From assembly GCA_009695265.1 (NCBI GenBank), contig SIBE01000004.1, positions 1-47,605 on the forward strand: a DNA stretch of 47,605 nt, given 5' to 3'. A program made the position numbers and the translations under genes. A model generated the notes under the pieces. The model saw only the letters and a program-made list of their open reading frames with translations. It was not told the origin of the DNA and did not search any database. Below, one piece after another: positions 30,352-39,971 of this stretch (positions are counted from its first letter, which is position 1; each line of letters opens with the position of its first letter). This DNA comes from Pedosphaera sp. (GTDB lineage Bacteria; Verrucomicrobiota; Verrucomicrobiia; Limisphaerales; SIBE01).

Positions 30352-32088
30352 TTAGAACGGGCCTTTTGGCCAGTGCGTCTCCACGCCCTGCGTTCGGATG
30401 TGGTCTTGGAATTCGGAGAGGAGCTTTCCTCTCTCCCTCACCGAGCGAGGCGCCACGCCCTTTCTCAGGGCGAACGCGGCTAGCAAACCGGCGGCCTCTC
30501 CGATGTTCCATTCGACTGGGTGCAATCGATAACAGCCATTCGTAATGTGAGTTACTCCAAGGTTTTTAGCGGCCGGGAGCAGGTTCTCCATTCGTTGCGG
30601 GAGAAGCGAGCCCAACGGGATTTGAAAGGGCAGCGACGGGATGTCGATGTAGTTGTCGCCCCCGCTGCTCGGATGAAGGTCGATGGGATAACTGCCAATT
30701 CCGACGGTATCAAAGAAATCCTCCGCTCTCACCTCCGATTCCTTTTTTGAAATCAGCTGAGTTCGAGCAGCGACACCGACATGCTGTTCTGCCACCGTGA
30801 AGACCGCTTTAATTCGGCGGGCCTCGCGCACGTAAGGATATTTGGCCAGCCCGTCCTCCGTTCCAACAATGTCCGCTCGCAGTCGGAGTTCGGGAAAACC
30901 ATGCTTGATTCCTGGGCGCGGGGCCTCTGTCTGCAACCAATAGAGCAGAGACAAACTCAATTGTTTGGCGCGTTCGACGTTCCGGGCTGCTTGCTCCGGA
31001 GTCACGCCGACCAAGTTGCCGAGGAGATAATCATTCTGCGGCCAGTTCACGAGACAAATGTCTCCCGCGTAAGTTCCAGGCTGAAAATTGCTTTTGTGCG
31101 CGATGCGACGGTAGTTCCAGAGATTGACCGCAGCGCCCGGGGTATCGCCATCCGGGTTAAAGCCCAATCGGCGAGCTTGCATGGTCGAAGGATGGGTGTA
31201 GGTGAGATCGAGTAGTCTTCCCGGCCAGGGCGGTCGCAGGGGCGGAATGAAGTCGCGCCAAAATTCGTATTCACGGGGCTTCTCGATGGTGTGATCTTGT
31301 CCGGATAAATAATCCGTAGCGAAACAGACGGTAAACGCCTGGTGGTTGTCGGATTGGGCCTCGGCTGGCGCGTGGAGTTCACCCGTCTCTTTCTGCGATT
31401 CAGCCCCCGTGACAAATTCAGTTCCAGTCAGGGGCAAAACGTCGCCCAATTCAGTGGCGTCCAAAAAATAAGGAGCTTGCAATGGCATCTCGTGGCCAGT
31501 CCGCAAACTCCGCACTTTGATAGCCTCGACACGATCATTCTTAAGATCAGCGCCGATTACTTTGTGTTCCAACAGTAGAATGAGTTTGCGTCCTCCCAGA
31601 TACGGAGCGAAGAGCGCCTCCAGGACAGCCAGAGCCACGCGCGGTTCGTGGCACAAACGCGAGACCGAACCATCGCCCGGGTTTAGATTCCAACGTGCGC
31701 GAGCGGCTTCGGTCAGCGGGAAATGACGCTTGTAATAATCCCGGATAGCATTCCGAAGCTCTCGGTACGACTGCGAGCAACCGAACGATTCAATCCATCG
31801 GTGCTCATCCGGAGGCACGGCTTGCTGTGTCAGTTGACCGCCCACCCAATCAGTCTCCTCCGTCATGATGACGCGAAGATTCTGTCGAAGCGCCGCCAGC
31901 GCGGCTGCGCATCCTCCGAGTCCGGCACCGGCAATCACCAAGTCTGCCGAAAGTCCGTTTCGACCTTGCCGAGTCGCATCTCGTTCCTGAGCTGCTCGCG
32001 CGGATTTCGGCAATAATAATCCCGGGCCGGAAACAAGACCACAGCCCACGGCTGATGAAATCCGCTGCATGAAGTTGCGTCGGTCCAT
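30352..32088 (-). CDS. FAD-dependent oxidoreductase (FAD_oxidored type)
   Basis: ADLVIAGAGLGGCAAALAALRQNLRVIMTEETDWVGGQLTQQAVPPDEH; PYFLDATELGDVLPLTGTEFVTGAES. Confidence 0.93.
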   Translation of the reverse strand: MDRRNFMQRISSAVGCGLVSGPGLLLPKSARAAQERDATRQGRNGLSADLVIAGAGLGGCAAALAALRQNLRVIMTEETDWVGGQLTQQAVPPDEHRWIESFGCSQSYRELRNAIRDYYKRHFPLTEAARARWNLNPGDGSVSRLCHEPRVALAVLEALFAPYLGGRKLILLLEHKVIGADLKNDRVEAIKVRSLRTGHEMPLQAPYFLDATELGDVLPLTGTEFVTGAESQKETGELHAPAEAQSDNHQAFTVCFATDYLSGQDHTIEKPREYEFWRDFIPPLRPPWPGRLLDLTYTHPSTMQARRLGFNPDGDTPGAAVNLWNYRRIAHKSNFQPGTYAGDICLVNWPQNDYLLGNLVGVTPEQAARNVERAKQLSLSLLYWLQTEAPRPGIKHGFPELRLRADIVGTEDGLAKYPYVREARRIKAVFTVAEQHVGVAARTQLISKKESEVRAEDFFDTVGIGSYPIDLHPSSGGDNYIDIPSLPFQIPLGSLLPQRMENLLPAAKNLGVTHITNGCYRLHPVEWNIGEAAGLLAAFALRKGVAPRSVRERGKLLSEFQDHIRTQGVETHWPKGPF

Positions 32089-32363
32089 GGCAGTTCAAAG
32101 GCACGAGATCATCCGATCAAATCGGAGTGCGGGTAGCTGGCCATCAATTTGATCGAAGCTGGGCGAAAACTCGGACACGCTCAGGAGATGTAACGCCCAG
32201 GACATCAGAAATTCTCGATCAGAGAGTCGTGGAAACCCGCGCTACTTTATCCGCGCCATTCGACTGCGGCGAGCGATGTCGGCTTAATTCCAAGTTGCTT
32301 TCCAGTTGGAATAACCCGAACTGCCGCTCATCGCGCTTGTTTCTCGACCGCTCTCTCGACCGC

Positions 32364-33428
32364 TCAGTGGGGGTTCTCTGCGTAATGTTTCTTGAGGAGA
32401 TCTTCGCCGAAATCGTTTTGCAGGTCGCGCCAGACGGCATGAACATGATTGGCGTTGTTCTGTGTGTTGTCGTACTCGATCAAAAAGGTGGGGCCTTGGA
32501 CCCGATAATAATGGCCTTTACCCAGTTCAACCGATCCAGCCCAGGCAAAATAGACTTTGTCCAAACCGGCCTGTTGAATTCTCTCCAGATCCTTGTCCGC
32601 CAGGTCAGATCGGTAGCGCCGCACATATTCCTGCACAACGTCCCAGAGCAACTCGGATTGCGCTTTTGTCATCTTATTCATCGCTAGCCCATCCGGTTTG
32701 AGCAGTCGCCCTTTGCGATCCGCTGCGGTGATAATGTCGTTGGGAGCGGTGTTGGTATAGATGGCGATTTTCTTTTGCTCCTCCGTCAGTGATTGCACGA
32801 GCTTGCGGGCCAAGTCCTCTTCCTGTGCCAGAAGGCGAAGACCTGCGCGCGGCCCGGCCTTCACGTCTGCCGGGTTGGTACCAAAAAAAGAAGGAGTGAC
32901 CGAAATTTGCTTTCCATTGATGATGGTGAAATTCAGGGCAAGGTGATGACCTTCCACTCTCCAGCCCCAGGGGTCCTTCGCACCGGGCTGTCCGAAGATA
33001 CTCACGAAATAGAGTTCCGGATCTCGCGCCGGTCCTTTCCCTTGCTCCAACTCCTTCAGGATTTGTTCCAAGCTCATGATCGTTGTCGCTTTCATGTAGC
33101 CGCGCTGGCTCAAACCACTGCTCAACAGAGCGTGAGCGAGATGCTGTTGGGCTGCGGTCATCTCTTTTAACGGAAGTCCTTTGCGGGCCTTGGGAATGAA
33201 ATGCCAATTCATCCGTTCGTCACTTTTCAATTCGAACTTCGCTTTGGCTTGCTGCTCTGGCGAAAGGGCCGCCAACAGGTTATTGGCTCCTGCCGCCATT
33301 TCTTCGGCAGGCGGAAGTGCTCGGACTGAAGCGATGCCGCTGAGGAGAAGAGCCAAAACAAAAAAGGCTCGTAGTGTCGGGAAGGTATTCATAGGCGGAA
33401 AGTCAAGACCATCGGCACAGAAAGGCAA
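32364..33428 (-). CDS. Secreted DUF3500 domain protein
   Basis: LSPEQQAKAKFELKSDERMNWHFIPKARKGLPLKEMTAAQQHLAHALLSSGLSQRGYMKATTIMSLEQIL...DPWGWRVEGHHLALNFTI. Actual start probably MNTFPTLRAF. Confidence 0.88.
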   Translation of the reverse strand: MPFCADGLDFPPMNTFPTLRAFFVLALLLSGIASVRALPPAEEMAAGANNLLAALSPEQQAKAKFELKSDERMNWHFIPKARKGLPLKEMTAAQQHLAHALLSSGLSQRGYMKATTIMSLEQILKELEQGKGPARDPELYFVSIFGQPGAKDPWGWRVEGHHLALNFTIINGKQISVTPSFFGTNPADVKAGPRAGLRLLAQEEDLARKLVQSLTEEQKKIAIYTNTAPNDIITAADRKGRLLKPDGLAMNKMTKAQSELLWDVVQEYVRRYRSDLADKDLERIQQAGLDKVYFAWAGSVELGKGHYYRVQGPTFLIEYDNTQNNANHVHAVWRDLQNDFGEDLLKKHYAENPH

Positions 33429-33487
33429 CTGGAAAATGATAATAAATTAAGTCCGAGAAGCTGCTCGTTTAATTGCCAGCGATCTCC

Positions 33488-34378
33488 TTAGCGTGGGCTG
33501 GCGAGCGTCCAGGCCGCTTCACTCGTTCTCCTGAGCACGATGGCTTCTTTGACCGCCATATCTTCCAAGAGCCACAGAGTCACCCTGCCATTCGTATCCT
33601 GCAACACCATATCCCCCTGGCCATCCCCGTTGAAATCCCCGATGCCGATCAACCGCGACCCGGAGGGCACACTAAAGGCAATCGTTCCATTCCAAAAAGC
33701 CGTGCCGTTCATGAACCAAAAGGCGATCACTCCGCTGTCGTGTAACAAGACGATGTCAGTCCTGCCATCAACGTTGAAATCTCCGGTGCCGACAATGCGC
33801 CAACGCTCCGGCAATTTGTACGGAACAATCCCTTGCTGGATCGTTGTGCCATCCATAAGCCAGTAAGCTACTGACGAATCGCTGTGCGTCAGCAGGAGAT
33901 CCGTCTTGCCATCTCCGTTGAAATCACCTGCGCTGACGATGCGCCATCCAGTTGGCAGTTTGTATTGAGCAATGCCTCTGCTCACCGTCGTGCCGTTCAT
34001 AATCCAAAAAGCGACGGAGCCATCTGCGTGAACTAATACGATGTCGGCCTGGCCATCGCCGTTGAAGTCACCAGTGCATGCGATCTGCCAACCGCCAGGC
34101 AAAACGAGCGGGACAGCTTCGTCACTGACCGAAGCACCGTTCATCATCCAGAAGGCCACGGTGCCCTGATTGTTTTGCCAGACGAGATCCGTGATGCCAT
34201 CGCCGTTGAAATCACTCTGAGGATTGGATCTCCGCGCGATCGAAGTGGCGGATAGGCTCGCGGAATCGGCAGCTCCAGCCGTGTCGATCGCCTCGATTGC
34301 AAGTCCGATCGCTCCAATCAGCCAAAGCCGACCGAACAAGGAAATGGTGCGATGGAGCAAACTTCGTGTCGATTTCAT
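33488..34378 (-). CDS. Secreted FG-GAP/VCBS repeat beta-propeller protein
   Basis: Five consecutive repeats beginning DFNGDG.xDivl...Gxvaf W.MnG, period 48 aa. Confidence 0.9.
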   Translation of the reverse strand: MKSTRSLLHRTISLFGRLWLIGAIGLAIEAIDTAGAADSASLSATSIARRSNPQSDFNGDGITDLVWQNNQGTVAFWMMNGASVSDEAVPLVLPGGWQIACTGDFNGDGQADIVLVHADGSVAFWIMNGTTVSRGIAQYKLPTGWRIVSAGDFNGDGKTDLLLTHSDSSVAYWLMDGTTIQQGIVPYKLPERWRIVGTGDFNVDGRTDIVLLHDSGVIAFWFMNGTAFWNGTIAFSVPSGSRLIGIGDFNGDGQGDMVLQDTNGRVTLWLLEDMAVKEAIVLRRTSEAAWTLASPR

Positions 34379-34431
34379 CGGAGGCTCACAAACAAGAATT
34401 GGACATGCTGTTCGGCCCGGGAGCCAAAACG

Positions 34432-34806
34432 CTATTTACTGACAGGCTGTTTGCCTTCGACCAAACCCATCAGATCGCTGAGTGACGTATAAACCTCGAG
34501 CGAATACTTGCTTTGATCTTTGGCTGCGACCATTTGCATTCCAGCGAGGGCGGTGCCGATCCCGTCCTTTTGTTCCTCAGTCAGTCCGCCAGTGTTGATC
34601 ACGTTCTTCAGCAACGCTATGGCTGCGGAAAAATCACCGGACTTGATCGCCGCAACAGCTTTGTTCGCGTCGGTTTTGGCAGCGGGCGGAGCACTTTGAA
34701 AACTTTGTTCGAGCTTGTTGGTGTCAATCTTGATGCCTGTGCCACATCCGATCGCCAGCCAAGACAACACAAGAGCCGCAGCGATAATTGATGAAAACTG
34801 CTTCAT
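34432..34806 (-). CDS. Small hypothetical lipoprotein
   Basis: MKQFSSIIAAALVLSWLAIGCGTG lipobox; no recognised domain. Start trimmed from 34836. Confidence 0.7.
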   Translation of the reverse strand: MKQFSSIIAAALVLSWLAIGCGTGIKIDTNKLEQSFQSAPPAAKTDANKAVAAIKSGDFSAAIALLKNVINTGGLTEEQKDGIGTALAGMQMVAAKDQSKYSLEVYTSLSDLMGLVEGKQPVSK

Positions 34807-34951
34807 AAAAACCTGTTCTTTCTGTTCGATTGCCATTAAGAGAATGGATCAGACATTCTGCGACGGAGCAAAGAAAAGAAAGACAAAATTCAGACCCCAT
34901 CGCTCCTCGGGGCCGTGCCAGCGCAGCTCAGAGGATCGAAAGAATTCGCTG

Positions 34952-35230
34952 ATGCAGAAAACTGAACTAACTCCCGGCCAGAAGGCCCGTCTCGACATCC
35001 GCGAGGGCCAACATACCGGGCTGACCCATGGTCTAGCTCGTGGCTATGTGCAATGCAACCTTGTCATCCTCCGCAAGGCCTTGGCATTCGATTTTCTGCT
35101 GTATTACCAACGAAATCAACGTGCGTGTCCGATCCTGGAAGTTACGGATCCTGGCAATTCCGAAGCCAAGCAGACCGCGCCAGGCGCTGACTTGCGCATC
35201 GACTTGCCTCGTTACGCGGTTTATCGCTGA
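34952..35230 (+). pseudogene. Truncated DUF1445 / D-glutamate cyclase-like (putative hydro-lyase) N-terminal fragment
   Basis: TGLTHGLARGYVQCNLVILRKALAFDFLLYYQRNQRACPILEVTDPGNSEAKQTAPGADLRIDLPRYAVYR* matches the DUF1445 N-terminal region, then stops at about 92 aa where the family continues to about 260 aa. Confidence 0.72.
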
Positions 35231-35483
35231 CTTGAAAGAAGATCAGATTTGTCTGCCGTGAGATTTGGAACAAAGCGAAACCCATAGCTGCAAATGGAAA
35301 CGAATTGGAAAAGCCAACTGAGAAAATGAACGAGATGCGAAGTCGGCTAGAGGAGATCGGCTTCCCCTGTCCTGATACGGGCCAATGCAAATCGACAGCA
35401 ACCTGAATTGTATGCTGCTCCCGACTTTGCAAGGCGTCTGTTAGGTTAGATAATTCTGAAGTTCGGCGAAGTTCACAAATACC

Positions 35484-36059
35484 GTGAGTTCATCATCTAC
35501 AATTACCGACCAGATTACGTGGCCACTGAGGCTGGCGAGAGAGGGGGACGCAGCCGCACTGGAGACGCTCATTCCGCTGTCGGTTCGGGCGTTGCAGGCT
35601 CCTTACTATTCACAGGCCCAGATGGAGGCCGCGTTGGGGCCAGTCTTTGGCGTTGACCGGCAGCTCATTCGCGACGGCACCTATTTCATCGCCGAGCAGG
35701 ACGGGGCGATTGTCGGTTGCGGCGGTTGGAGTCGGCGGCGTTCGCACTACGGTGGGGACAGCGGTCGAGAGGGTGAGGACGGGTTGCTGGACCCGCAGCG
35801 GGACGCGGCGCGTGTTCGCGCTTTCTTCGTTCACCCCGCATGGGCGCGACGTGGTATCGGACGCAACATCATGGCCGCCTGCGAACGGGCGATTATCGAG
35901 TCGGGCTTCCGCTCGGTGGATATTGTTGCGACGCTGGCGGGGGAACCGCTCTACGCCTCGTTCGGATACGCAGTCGTGGAGAGTTACGATATTGCGACGG
36001 TCAACGGTTTGAGTTTGCCTGTCGTGCGTATGACGAAGAGCATGGAGCGTCGAGTATGA
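35484..36059 (+). CDS. GNAT family N-acetyltransferase
   Basis: AALETLIPLSVRALQAPYYSQAQMEAALG, IVGCGGWSRRR, ARVRAFFVHPAWARRGIGRNIMAACERAI, LYASFGYAVVE. Confidence 0.93.
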   Translation: MSSSSTITDQITWPLRLAREGDAAALETLIPLSVRALQAPYYSQAQMEAALGPVFGVDRQLIRDGTYFIAEQDGAIVGCGGWSRRRSHYGGDSGREGEDGLLDPQRDAARVRAFFVHPAWARRGIGRNIMAACERAIIESGFRSVDIVATLAGEPLYASFGYAVVESYDIATVNGLSLPVVRMTKSMERRV

Positions 36060-36170
36060 CCATGTGGCCCAATAGAATGGTTAAATGTTAGGCGACATCA
36101 CACACAACAGCAGTTACGGAGCAAAACTATGAACGCAATGAACACACCGATGAAAGCTACATGGTGAAAG

Positions 36171-36330
36171 CTGGTCGGCACTGCGGCGGATTTGGCAAAC
36201 ACAAGAACGCGATGGCAGCGTGCGCAAACGACGATGACGCTGGCCTGGATCGCGCAGCGGCTGCGCATGAGCAGTTAGACCCACACAGTGAACCTGATTC
36301 ATGAAAATGTCGCAAAGCAAAAGAACCCAT
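36171..36330 (+). pseudogene. Degenerate C-terminal remnant of a REP-associated/IS200-like transposase-type protein
   Basis: Frame reads LVGTAADLANTRTRWQRAQTTMTLAWIAQRLRMSS*THTVNLI; 'TTMTLAWIAQRLRM' resembles the conserved tail of these transposase-like proteins. Stops and lack of an ORF indicate decay. Confidence 0.45.
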
Positions 36331-36604
36331 AGTGAGGACTGACACTGGCTAGCACCGGCTCCAAATCAGTCAAGGGTAATCCCGTCCTAGTTCCCCGCGG
36401 GGGGCGCATATCCCTTCCTCGCCGTTTCCCCATGCGAGCGAAGCGTCCATGTTGTCATTTGTGCACGCCCGACCCGGGCGGGCCACAGTTTCGGCCGTCG
36501 GCCGCAAACGCAGCTGCGACGCAAGGTGGAAGAACGTGAGAGGCGCCCTGCCCCACGTGGCGGCACCGCTGGCACGTGATGTGCCGCCCCAGGCACCCGC
36601 CCGT

Positions 36605-38680
36605 TCAGCGCCCCGGATTGACCGGCTGCCCCGTGGCGTCCAACGGCTCCATGATCGCGATCCTATCCTTCGGCAGAGACGCGACGAGGTCAGTCAGGTC
36701 ATAGGCGCGCAGTGCGCCAAAGACCGCGTTGACCTTCTGATTTCGGCTCACGGGCGCACGAACGACGTCGACCCACGAGGCCAGCGAACTCTGGAGCTTG
36801 AGCGAGGAGAACAGCTGCGGCTCCAGCGCGGCGGCGTGCAACGCGGGCACACCCGGCTCGCCAACCGAGATCACCGCCACCCGCGCCGGCCGGTTCGATC
36901 CGGCTGGTGAACCAATGAGGTATCGTGTGCACGCCAGCACGTCCTCGGCGCGCATCGCGACAAAAGATTTTCCCAGCAGGTAGGCCAGATTCGAGTCGCG
37001 CGAATTGAAGCCGAGCACCGGTCCCATAGCGTCCCGGCCTGGCGAACGGCTGGATTCGCCGAGGCCGCGCAAGTCCACCGCGAGCACGGTGCGGCCTGAG
37101 AGCGCCAGCATTTCGATCGGTCCGCCAGGCCCGGCATCGATCTGTTTGCCCTCGCCGTGCAGATACAACACCGGGTCCCCGGTGCGCACCGTGGTTTCCG
37201 GCTCGAATTGCAGCGCGGGCAGCCAGATGCCCGGCTCCGGCTGCAACACGATGTGCAGAATCGAGATGCCCTTGCGACCCACCTTGCGACCCATCTCGAC
37301 CTTTGCCGCCGGCAAATCCGCGGCCGCGCGGATCCCCGTGATCCGGCGAACTTCCTGCATGGCCGCAGTTGGATCGCGCCAGAGTTTTGTGCGGTCGGCG
37401 GCAAGACGCGACTCCCAATCGCGATTGAAGTCGATCAGTGAACGGGCGCCCGGCAAACGGAGCACCTGGCCGTCGGGCGTGCAGCGGAGCTGATTGTCGT
37501 TGAGCAACGGGAAGTCCGTTTCGATCACCGGCGCGTCGCTACCGAGGAACCAGCGGCGCATCCAGCGCGCGGCGCCGACGCGCATCTCGGTTGGGAAACC
37601 GTGGGTCGTGTCCGGCTCGATCAGGTCCACTCGTTCGGAAAACCCGAGGCGGGTGTAGAAGCGTTTCGACTGCCGGAAGAGATGCCACGCGCCGATGATG
37701 TCGAAATAGTCCTTGGTCGCCGCCATGATCAGCGTGGGCCGCGGGGCTCGTAGCATCACGTAATCGCCGTGGTCAAGTCCCCGGGTGATCTGGCCGAAGA
37801 TGTTCTGCTCGGCGTCCTGCGGCCCGAGCGTTTCGAGCAGCCGCCGGAAGCCCGTCAGGTAACAGCCCGGCGCCGCCACCGCGATGCGTTCGTCGAGAGC
37901 GCTGAGATAGGCCGAGATCGTGCCGCCCCCGGAGATCCCCGTGGCGCCGATGCGCGTCGGATCGATGTCCGCGCGGCCCTGGAGGTAGTCCACGGCGCGC
38001 ATCCCGTCCCAGATCATATAGCGAGCCACGCTGGTGCCGAGCAGCGAGCAGCTCACGTCCATCACGCTGTGTTCCCCCGTGGTGCCGAATGACGGTTCGC
38101 CGTTCGCCTCGAAGTACTGCCGCCGCTCGCCCTGGCCAATCGGATCGTAGCACAGGCAGGCCACGCCATTTTTCGCCAACACGATGGACGCGCGCTGGTA
38201 CAGATCGCGGGCCTTGGCGTTCTCGCTGTGGCCGGTGGGATGAACCACGCCCGGGTGAGGGCCGGGAGTGAGAGGCAGGTACAGCGTGGCCGTGACGTGA
38301 AACCCCGGCTGGCTCTCGAAAATGATTTTTTCCAGGCGGTAGTCCGCGAAATTCATCTGGCCGGTGGTGCGCGCGTGGAGAGGCGTGCGCGCGGGAAATC
38401 CGCCGAGCGCCGAGAGGAACACCTCGCGCCGGTCCTGCTGCCACGCGCGGAGATATTCGCCGTTCTGAAGTTTCTCGAACGCCGCTTCGCGCCGGTCGAG
38501 CGCGGCGAAGGCCTGGTGCTTCAAGTAGGTCTCCATCATCAGGCCGGGGGCAGCGCCGTCGAGCTGCGCGGGGAGCACGGCGAGATCGTCCACCGCAGCG
38601 CCGGCCGAAAGCGTGGCGAACAGCAGGGCGGCACCGGTGGTCGCGAAGATCGAGGACAGATATTCTTTCAGAGTGCTCAT
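36605..38680 (-). CDS. Secreted alpha/beta hydrolase (acetyl xylan esterase/prolyl oligopeptidase-like), two hydrolase-like halves
   Basis: TLYLPLTPGPHPGVVHPTGH, DYLQGRADIDPTRIGATGISGGGTISAYLSALDERI; a second hydrolase-like half is at GDPVLYLHGEGKQIDAG...TVLAVDLRGLGESS. Confidence 0.85.
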   Translation of the reverse strand: MSTLKEYLSSIFATTGAALLFATLSAGAAVDDLAVLPAQLDGAAPGLMMETYLKHQAFAALDRREAAFEKLQNGEYLRAWQQDRREVFLSALGGFPARTPLHARTTGQMNFADYRLEKIIFESQPGFHVTATLYLPLTPGPHPGVVHPTGHSENAKARDLYQRASIVLAKNGVACLCYDPIGQGERRQYFEANGEPSFGTTGEHSVMDVSCSLLGTSVARYMIWDGMRAVDYLQGRADIDPTRIGATGISGGGTISAYLSALDERIAVAAPGCYLTGFRRLLETLGPQDAEQNIFGQITRGLDHGDYVMLRAPRPTLIMAATKDYFDIIGAWHLFRQSKRFYTRLGFSERVDLIEPDTTHGFPTEMRVGAARWMRRWFLGSDAPVIETDFPLLNDNQLRCTPDGQVLRLPGARSLIDFNRDWESRLAADRTKLWRDPTAAMQEVRRITGIRAAADLPAAKVEMGRKVGRKGISILHIVLQPEPGIWLPALQFEPETTVRTGDPVLYLHGEGKQIDAGPGGPIEMLALSGRTVLAVDLRGLGESSRSPGRDAMGPVLGFNSRDSNLAYLLGKSFVAMRAEDVLACTRYLIGSPAGSNRPARVAVISVGEPGVPALHAAALEPQLFSSLKLQSSLASWVDVVRAPVSRNQKVNAVFGALRAYDLTDLVASLPKDRIAIMEPLDATGQPVNPGR

Positions 38681-38693
38681 GGTGACGCCGACT

Positions 38694-39971
38694 TCAGCGG
38701 ATGTTTTCGATGCAATACAAGTGAGAGTCGGTCCGATAGATCAACGCATCTCCTGAAATCGCCGGAGAAGCCGAGATCCGTTCGGCCAGCTCGTTGGTCG
38801 CCAGCAATTCGAATTTGGCCCCGGCCTTGATGACAAAGGTGGCGCCGAGAACGTCGCTGACGAAGATGTGTCCGTCGCTGGCCACGGGTGATGAGTTGCA
38901 CTCTCCGCCCAGCCGCTCCCGGTAGTGCTCCCGGCCGGTCGGAGCGTCGTAACAAAACAACACACCATTGTCCTTCAAGGCATAGACCAACCCCCGGTAG
39001 TAAAGCAGCGATGGTTCCACCGCCCCCGGCGTATCGCTGACCCAGACGAATTCGGGCGGTTCACCGCCGCGTTTCAGCCGGATGGCGTGGATCGGGCTTA
39101 GCCTCCACAAGTGGAGGAACACCATACCGTCCCCGTAAACCGGGCTGGAAATGATCTCGCCATTGAATGGCCCGCTCCCCTCACCGTATTGCCACCGCTC
39201 GCGATGCGTCACCGCATCGTAGGCCGTGAGCCGGTTCTTTCCCAGCACGAGGATGTCCTCCTGGTCGTGATGTTTGACGCGCAGCGGCGTGGCGTGGGCA
39301 GTTCCGATCGGACGGTCGTTCCGCCAGGCGATTTCACCGCCCCGTTTGTCGAGGCCGATCAGAAAACACGGCCCCGTGTGATGGTCCCAAGGGAACAGCA
39401 CTGCATCGTCCAACACCAGCGAACTCACATTGTAGCCCCAGGCCATTTTGGGATCGCCGAATTTCGGGATGTAGCGACTGACCCAGTTGAGCTCGCCGGC
39501 ATGGGAATAGCGGGCCAGGTCCGCATTGCCGAAAGCCACGTACAGAGCATCGTCTGTCACCGTCGGCGTATTCGCGGCGAGGCTGGATTTCACATGCGTC
39601 CGTTGGCCCGCGCCAAAACCAAAATCATGCCGCCACAATTCGCGACCGCTTTCTCGGTCGAAGCAAAGCGTCAGGAGGGTTTTGCTTCCGTTGGCGTCCA
39701 CGGCGGAGGTGACGAACACCCGATTGCCATAGACGACAGGCGAACTAGTCCCCCAGCCCGGCAGTTTGACGGACCAACGGATGTTTTTCGTCTGCGTCCA
39801 ATGAGTGGGCAGATTCCTGCCGTCCGCAATGCCATCGGCTCTGGGCCCTCTCCAGGCCGGCCAATCGGTGGCGCGTAGCGCTTCCGCGGCGCAAGAGGCC
39901 GGTGGCGGAACAAGCGCAAGCACGCTGAAAACAGCGAGACAAAACAGGGGGCGGAACAGCAATGTCATCAT
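38694..39971 (-). CDS. Secreted PQQ-like beta-propeller repeat protein
   Basis: DWPAWRGPRADGIADGRNLPTHWTQTKNIRWSVKLPGWGTSSPVVYGNRVFVTSA. Confidence 0.93.
   Translation of the reverse strand: MMTLLFRPLFCLAVFSVLALVPPPASCAAEALRATDWPAWRGPRADGIADGRNLPTHWTQTKNIRWSVKLPGWGTSSPVVYGNRVFVTSAVDANGSKTLLTLCFDRESGRELWRHDFGFGAGQRTHVKSSLAANTPTVTDDALYVAFGNADLARYSHAGELNWVSRYIPKFGDPKMAWGYNVSSLVLDDAVLFPWDHHTGPCFLIGLDKRGGEIAWRNDRPIGTAHATPLRVKHHDQEDILVLGKNRLTAYDAVTHRERWQYGEGSGPFNGEIISSPVYGDGMVFLHLWRLSPIHAIRLKRGGEPPEFVWVSDTPGAVEPSLLYYRGLVYALKDNGVLFCYDAPTGREHYRERLGGECNSSPVASDGHIFVSDVLGATFVIKAGAKFELLATNELAERISASPAISGDALIYRTDSHLYCIENIR

Noticed and set aside
30420-30490. Palindrome-rich stretch ctctccctcaccgagcgaggcgccacgcc as an intergenic repeat
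   Set aside because: Lies within the C-terminal coding region of the FAD oxidoreductase (GVAPRSVRERGKLLSEF), which fits the family; coding explains it.
33488-34378. Tandem DNA repeat or CRISPR-like periodicity
   Set aside because: The 144-bp periodicity is protein-level FG-GAP repetition with diverged DNA; no spacer/repeat structure.
35330-36093. GTTAGGT, GTTCGGC and GTTAGGC motifs flanking the GNAT gene as attC sites, which would extend the cassette array leftward
   Set aside because: No L''/L' inverted boxes could be aligned upstream, and the downstream GCCCAAT...GTTAGGC pair spans only 27 nt, too short for an attC. GTTRRRY-like motifs occur often by chance.
36699-38444. Long overlapping ORFs on both strands inside the hydrolase gene (e.g. 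36699-37418, 37773-38444)
   Set aside because: Arg/Gly/Ala-rich shadow ORFs typical of GC-rich coding sequence; no recognisable domain, while the main frame has clear hydrolase motifs.
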